Shown here: positions 59,013 through 64,000 of the stretch, piece by piece | How positions within the stretch are numbered: position 1 is the stretch's first letter | How the letters are laid out: every line of letters begins with the position of its first letter | Assembly: GCF_026151205.1 (NCBI RefSeq) | Contig: NC_087074.1 | Span: 9,217,726 to 9,281,725 of the forward strand | Direction: 5' to 3' | Source of the DNA: Bolinopsis microptera | Lineage: Eukaryota > Ctenophora > Tentaculata > Lobata > Bolinopsidae | Length of the DNA stretch: 64,000 bases | Notes under the pieces: model-generated | Seen by the model: only the letters and a program-made list of their open reading frames with translations | Database searches by the model: none | What the model was told of the DNA's origin: nothing | Translations under genes and position numbers: made by a program

Positions 59013-59492
59013 GGATCTTGATGTTATGTTGTAATGATAATGCAGATTGTTGCTGTTATGCCTAATGTTAATATTTGAGCTGCGCTACAGGAATAAAATA
59101 AAATTTCCTGAACAACAATTTCACGACCTTGTAGTGTGATTTGGTAACTTATAACACCGCAAAGAGATTGAAATTAAAATATCTCAAATTAAATATCATC
59201 AAACTAACCGTTGCATCCTCTCCAGCAATGTCCACCTCGACAAGACCATGAACAGGCAGTGCTCGTGTCGCACAGGTAGCTTTCACCCCACGCACAGATT
59301 CCTGGGGTACAAGTTTTGTTAAAGGTGTTTAACTATGGTGGCCATTCAAATTAATGTATTGTATATTTGGTGCACATCATGCGTATATTCAGTGCGAATA
59401 TTTTGTGCATATTTAATTTTTAACAACAAATTTAAAAAATGCCACTTATAAGTTATAAAGTTTAGTTTATGGTTTAGTACCAGAGCATATAT

Positions 59493-61670
59493 ATTTCCAC
59501 CCACCATAATTTGAATTGCTGAGTTACGCAAATTTCTAAATTTTAAATTTCTTTTATTTGATTGATTGATGGATTAATATTTTGAATAAATTTACTAACA
59601 TGTCTTTATATCAGGATGATTGTAAAGGTACATTTTACCGACATTTGAAGTCAAGGCGTTGTTTTACTGATAGTTGTGGCTGACTAATAATTTATATATA
59701 TATATTACCCTGTCTTTAATCTAATTTTTATCAGCAGATTTATAAATCTGCTGTTCATTTGTAGTTTTTACCTTGCTAGTTATGAGTAAATTTTTGCCTT
59801 CCATCAATTGAGTGCAGCTTTCAGTTTCAAAATTTTCAGTTTATTCTGATTTTTCGTTTTCAATATTGCAAATTTTTAATAAATCATGTTCAGATTATGG
59901 TGATAATAGATGTAAAGGTACTTCAACCGAATTAACAATCCAACCGTGTGTATGACGTGTCCCAGTAGCCAATCATAATATATATATATATATTTTGTAG
60001 CTGTACTCCTACACATTAAAAGTCGGTGTTGATTAGATCTTCGAAATAAGTCTTTGCATCATTTTATTAAACATCGTTATCTGAGATAAAATTGTTCTAA
60101 AAGCAACTGGAATATTCACAAATCTTTAAAATAACTTACAAACTAGGAAAGGAAAACAAGTCTTAGGAAGACGTACAAAACTATGTGACTTAAAACGGTA
60201 CAAAACTAAAATATACTGAGTAATAAATAATAATCAAACGAAAAGAATGGCTGCGTACATTTTATCTAATCTATTAAAGATTAGTTTCTCGGAAAAAGCT
60301 AGATTTCTCTGAATCAAGCAGTAAAAATATATAAATAGTAATGAATATAACACGTCTCTGATAGCAATATTGTAAACTAAACACGGGTTAATAGGCTGAG
60401 ATCATGTCAAATAAAATAAATAAACTAAACACTAAGCTCCAGCGGATTTAAAAAGGATGTGGTTACTATCGAGGGTGTTCATACCCCCATAACGCTCAAG
60501 GGTTTTCAATTGGGTCTGGTAGAACCCCTCTCTAGCTTCCATGGCCTTTTCCCTATCTGCTTGACTTATTTCAGGTTTAAATTCAAGAGCGTCCACTATA
60601 ATAACAGAAAGGTGCGTACTAAGTGAAGAGTTATATAAGGCTACTGAACTAAAATCTAAATCATGATCAATATCTAAAAAGTGATTTACTAACTTACAAC
60701 TTCTGATACCTTTCTTAATGTGGCTCTTATGATTAGAAAATCTCTTAGGGAGATTAGAAGTAGTATATCCTACATACGACTGTTTACAAGTTCTACACTC
60801 CATTAAATAAATAAGGTTATTACTCTGACAATTTATATATTTAGTAATAGGGAAAACTTGTTTAGAATGGTGACTACTAAATTTGGAACAAGGGGACAGG
60901 AAACTTTGCTTACAAACATAGCATTTTCCACAGGCATGGCACCCTGCGTTGTCAGCCTCCCGAACAGCCGGCAATATTGCAGCGTCTGGTTCAAGAAATT
61001 GACTAGCAGTGGCTTCTCCATCTCTATCACTGCTTACAGTTCCACTAGCACGATACTTATTGTGTACAAGCATGCCACCGATAGTTTGATTCTTTCGGTG
61101 ACTTACAAATACACTGTCAGCACGTACTAGCTTCTTCAAGGCTGGATCGAGATTAAGAAGGTGCTTATACTTGTGAATAATGCTCCCCATGTTGGGAAGT
61201 GCTGGATTCTGATCCATCACCATGGGTATTAGACAAGTAGTCGTCTCATCCTTATTTTTAGGGGCATACAAGTTTTTCCTATTGGTAATATCACTAAATT
61301 TGTTGAAAGCATCGTCTACAATACTAGAATGGTAACCACGGGCTATATATACAACTGGTTTTCTTCTCTTATAGAAAAAGGGCTCTACTAGCTGTAGCTA
61401 GGAGCATGAAATAACGGTACAAAGCAAACTATGCAATTGTCAAACTATAAACATATATATTGTTTGTCAGCTGCACTACTGTCAGCAAAACAACGCGTTA
61501 ACTTCAAATGTCGGTAAAATATACTTTTACAGTCATCCTGATATAAAGAGTAAGACATGTAAGTAAATTTATTTAAACTATCAATCATGCAATCAATCAA
61601 ATAAATAGAAATTAAAAATTTAGAAATTTACGTAACTCAGCAATTCAAATTACTGGTGGGTGAAAATACC
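59493..61670 (-). mobile_element. Penelope-like element, 5'-truncated, with inverted ~200-bp arms
   Basis: Left arm ~59497-59705 and right arm ~61440-61663 are inverted copies ('ccacccaccataatttgaat' against 'attcaaattactggtgggtg'). Between them is the minus-strand GIY-YIG region. Inverted or partial terminal repeats and a GIY-YIG endonuclease after the reverse transcriptase are hallmarks of Penelope-like elements. The reverse transcriptase itself is missing. The left edge falls exactly where homology of the secreted-gene duplicate ends. Confidence 0.8.
60432..61397 (-). CDS. Penelope-like element: C-terminal linker and GIY-YIG endonuclease
   Basis: An open frame from ~61397 (after an in-frame TAG) to the stop at 60432, ~321 residues with no assured start codon. 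The linker reads 'FFYKRRKPVVYIARGYHSSI' and 'VFVSHRKNQTIGGMLVHNKY'. A cysteine cluster follows ('CHACGKCYVCKQSF'), then 'NLIYLMECRTCKQSYVGYTT' (the GIY-YIG motif as IYL...YVG) and 'LPKRFSNHKSHIKKG'. The catalytic Arg/Lys-His region is visible. The family role is DNA nicking for target-primed reverse transcription. Without the reverse transcriptase this copy cannot move on its own. Confidence 0.88.
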   Translation of the reverse strand, partial: LQLVEPFFYKRRKPVVYIARGYHSSIVDDAFNKFSDITNRKNLYAPKNKDETTTCLIPMVMDQNPALPNMGSIIHKYKHLLNLDPALKKLVRADSVFVSHRKNQTIGGMLVHNKYRASGTVSSDRDGEATASQFLEPDAAILPAVREADNAGCHACGKCYVCKQSFLSPCSKFSSHHSKQVFPITKYINCQSNNLIYLMECRTCKQSYVGYTTSNLPKRFSNHKSHIKKGIRSCKLVNHFLDIDHDLDFSSVALYNSSLSTHLSVIIVDALEFKPEISQADREKAMEAREGFYQTQLKTLERYGGMNTLDSNHILFKSAGA

Positions 61671-61926
61671 AAATGAGTGGTAGAGGTGAGAAAATAAAAT
61701 ATGCAGGAAAAAATCATCTTTCTTCTCTTATAATTATATATATATAAGTCACACCTGCCCAAGCTAGAGAGCCATGGCAGGGCCAGCAAGCAAGGCCCGG
61801 ACCAAAACAAACTGAGCCGACTGGGTAAAGAAAATGGAAACAGTATTAACAATAATAAAATATAATAATAAAATATAATAATAAAAATAGTATTAAGGGG
61901 ATGGTGTGTTGCTGTGACGGGCACGC
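61671..61926 (+). other. Probable 5' leader of the LINE
   Basis: The sequence between the Penelope arm and the LINE frame holds 'aataataaaatata' repeats and a G+C-richer patch ('gccatggcagggccagcaag'). It is probably the untranslated 5' part of the element, but the boundary cannot be fixed. Confidence 0.35.
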
Positions 61927-64000
61927 ATGGGAGTAACTATTACGACCAGAACGTCTGACGCTTCCAAGAAGCCTACAGTTCTTCTCTTCAGCTTTGTTTT
62001 GTTCGGTTTTTTCACGGTGGCATCTCTCCACTTCGCCACATGGAATGTTAGAGGCATTAGTCAGGAACACTCGCAGCATCTAGCTGCAAATGATTGCAAC
62101 AGATACAACTTGGATGTTATAGCCCTCCAAGAAACTAAGGTGTCTAAACACTCAGACACTGTTATACCCGGCAACCACAGGCTTCTTTTGTTTAACCAGA
62201 AGTTGTCTTGGCATGGCGGACTCGGTTTTATTATCAACAGTAAATTTGTATCAAATGTTGTCTCGTACCATCAAATCAGTGACAGAGTAGCATACATGGA
62301 CCTTTCTCTACCATCAAAGTGTCATGGGAAACCATCACTGAAAGCCCGTATTATAAACTGTTACAGTCCAACTAATGTCAAATCTATACAGAACCCACGC
62401 ATTGCTGATGAGTTTTACTGTGAGCTCCAGGAAGCTATCAGAATTCCTGCCAGACATGAACTTTTCATCATGGGTGATTTTAATGCTAGGCTAGGGAAAC
62501 GGACTAAATCAGATTTTGAAAGTGGTCTTCAAACTAACATGGGAAGACATGGTATTGGTCGGCGTAACGAAAATGGCGAAAGGTTGCTAGCTTTCATGAT
62601 CACTAATGGACTCTATGCAGCCAACACTGCATTTTCACATGCGAGCAGACACACCAACACTTTTACAGGATGGATTAAAGACCGTAGATCCAAAAAGTCT
62701 GTACCCTGGTTTTCTCAAATTGATTATGTTTTATGTAGATCTAGAAGTACCCCTCTGCTTGTTGACGCTAGGTCTTACGCTGGTGCAAAACTTCAATCTG
62801 ATCACAAAATTGTAAAAGCAACTTTTGACCTCAGTAAACGTTACAAACTTTACAGTACTGCCAAACACAAAGTCAAGCAGTATAACACCAACTCATTGGT
62901 TTGCAGCAAAGATGTTCAAAGTTCTTTTCAACAAAATGCTGCTCAGAAGATTGAAACTGATACATCTGCCCAGTCAGTCACTGAAAGTTTTAACAACCTT
63001 TTCGAGGCGGTTAAAATTGCTGCATCTGAAACAGTGGGTATGAAAAGAAACACAGCCAAACGTCACAGAACATCAGACCCACAAGTCGTCTCTATGTCAG
63101 AAAAGAGACACCAATTACTACAACATTTAAACGACAACAAAATGCGTGACAGAACTATCCTGCGTAAGGAAATCAACAGACTCAAGAATGACATTGCAAA
63201 GCGCCTTATTACACTTGAAACCGCTCATGCCGATCTTCTAGCTGAGACGATCAACTCCACTGATGATACCAGAAGAATGTTCGAAGCAACCAGAGCAATT
63301 TCAAGCACAAAGGACACTCCTCCTATTTCAATATTCCTACCAGAAACAGAAGAACTTGCTCTCAATGACGAAGATAAGGCAGACATAGTCAAGAACTGGT
63401 TCATGGAACATTACACAGGCCCAGAACCCCCACTAGAACCTTTTGTTGGAGCTGCTAAGCCATTAAATACGCCTATAACTGCACTTGAAGTTGAGACAGC
63501 AGCCAAGAAACTAAAGAACGGTAAAGCCGTTGGTCCTGACAACCTCCCTAACGAATTCCTTAAGTATGCACCTCCTTCTTTCTACATGAAGTTTGCATCA
63601 CTTATCAATGAGTCCTTTGAAAAACAAGAGCACGTTCAATCGTTCACTGAGGGATATCTTACCCCCCCTACAGAAGCCTGGAAAACCAAAAGGACCAGTT
63701 AAGAGTCTGCGTCCCTTGTGCCTTCTCAATGGAACTAGGAAAATCCTTTCCATGATAACACTCCAGCGTATTCAACAACAGATAGCAGACTACACTGGGC
63801 CATGGCAGAATGCCTATAAATCAGGACACAGCTGCTCTAATATTGTCTGGACACAAAGGGTTCTTATTTCTGTTGTCAAGGAGAAACATTGGGAGTTTAG
63901 TAAAATGGGGATAGACATGTCATCAGCCTTCGACACAATACATCGGTTAACTATCCTCAGGCTACTCGAAGATGCAGGATGCTCAGAAGATGACATAAGA
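61927..64000 (+). mobile_element. APE-type non-LTR retrotransposon, 5' part, running off the window
   Basis: The frame from 61927 has an apurinic-type endonuclease: 'LHFATWNVRGISQEH', 'NLDVIALQETKVSK', 'ELFIMGDFNARLGKR', 'WFSQIDYVLCRS' and 'SDHKIVKATFDL' (catalytic N, E, D-N, D, H all present). A linker follows, then the start of reverse transcriptase ('LKNGKAVGPDNLPNEFLK'). At ~63662, in a run of seven C, the frame ends early. The next frame continues the same protein to the window edge ('SLRPLCLLNGTRKILS', 'MGIDMSSAFDTIHRL', the first catalytic Asp). The frameshift may be a sequencing slip or a real defect. RTE-like or related clade by general look; not resolved. Confidence 0.88.

Larger units (their letters stand above)
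55833..59301 (-). pseudogene. Truncated paralog of the TSP1/cysteine-rich secreted gene (last two exons)
   Basis: Exon 59301-59209 ('CDTSTACSWSCRGGHCWRGC') and terminal exon 55999-55833 ('CPHPDEGFCSDCTTWC', 'NPCVGEKGCDW', stop TAG) match the last two exons of the gene at 49394-52785 with clear divergence. Both keep open frames, phase 1 and intact splice sites. The signal-peptide and TSP1 exons are absent: homology stops at ~59488, seven or so bases into the preceding TSP1 exon, where a Penelope-like element begins. The intron (~3.2 kb) holds a minisatellite and a 2.1-kb insertion. Without a start it is probably non-functional, unless it is joined to unseen exons. Confidence 0.75.

Overview
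Organism and evidence. This is nuclear DNA from an animal: genes are split by GT-AG introns, tRNA genes have internal promoters, a TTAGGG-type tract is present, and the protein families are metazoan (P5B ATPase, TBC1D31, adhesion-GPCR ectodomain, thrombospondin type 1 modules, class A GPCRs). The AT-rich base composition, short introns, small secreted TSP1/cysteine-rich proteins and the mix of CR1/L2-like LINEs, Penelope-like and hAT-like elements suggest an invertebrate. A cnidarian-grade animal is my best guess, but the species cannot be fixed from the window.

Layout. 1-10.1 kb: an inverted pair of ~200-bp repeats brackets a secreted DOMON plus cysteine-repeat gene (+, 943-5417), a four-exon 5' fragment of TBC1D31 (-, 5962-7040), LINE tails and an hAT-like MITE. 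10.4-14.2 kb: CR1/L2-like LINE fragments and nested MITEs. 14.2-23.2 kb: gene-poor, with repeats, a fold-back element, a hairpin and two possible leader exons. 23.2-38.3 kb: an 18-exon P5B-ATPase gene (+) whose introns hold three tRNA genes, an antisense TSP1 gene with a frameshift, a frameshifted antisense GPCR, a SINE and an intact intronless sense GPCR. 40.3-45.8 kb: a 14-exon antisense gene with an adhesion-GPCR-type ectodomain (hormone-receptor, GAIN and GPS regions) that ends after two membrane helices. 45.8-49.3 kb: intergenic, with a long GA microsatellite. 49.3-59.5 kb: two tandem copies, one complete and one truncated, of a small secreted TSP1/cysteine-rich gene. Each has its last intron filled by a 54-bp minisatellite. 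59.5-64 kb: a Penelope-like element with inverted arms, then the 5' half of an APE-type LINE running off the window.

Most notable. The 54-bp minisatellite is a tandem amplification of the 3' splice site of the terminal exon of the secreted gene. Each unit carries a branch-point-like CTAAC, a pyrimidine run, an AG and the first ~13 bases of the exon. About 33 copies lie in one gene and about 16 in its truncated paralog, so the real acceptor follows a long array of decoy acceptors. Other points are the two-helix adhesion-GPCR-like protein, the nested genes inside the ATPase introns, a phase-compatible alternative terminal exon of the ATPase, and a MITE insertion whose empty site is preserved in the same window.

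How the exon models were built. I joined exons by hand from GT/AG sites, codon phase and family resemblance. In all three complete spliced models (DOMON gene, ATPase, adhesion-GPCR-like) and in the secreted TSP1 gene, every exon junction is phase-consistent and the total coding length is a multiple of three. No homology search or RNA evidence was available.
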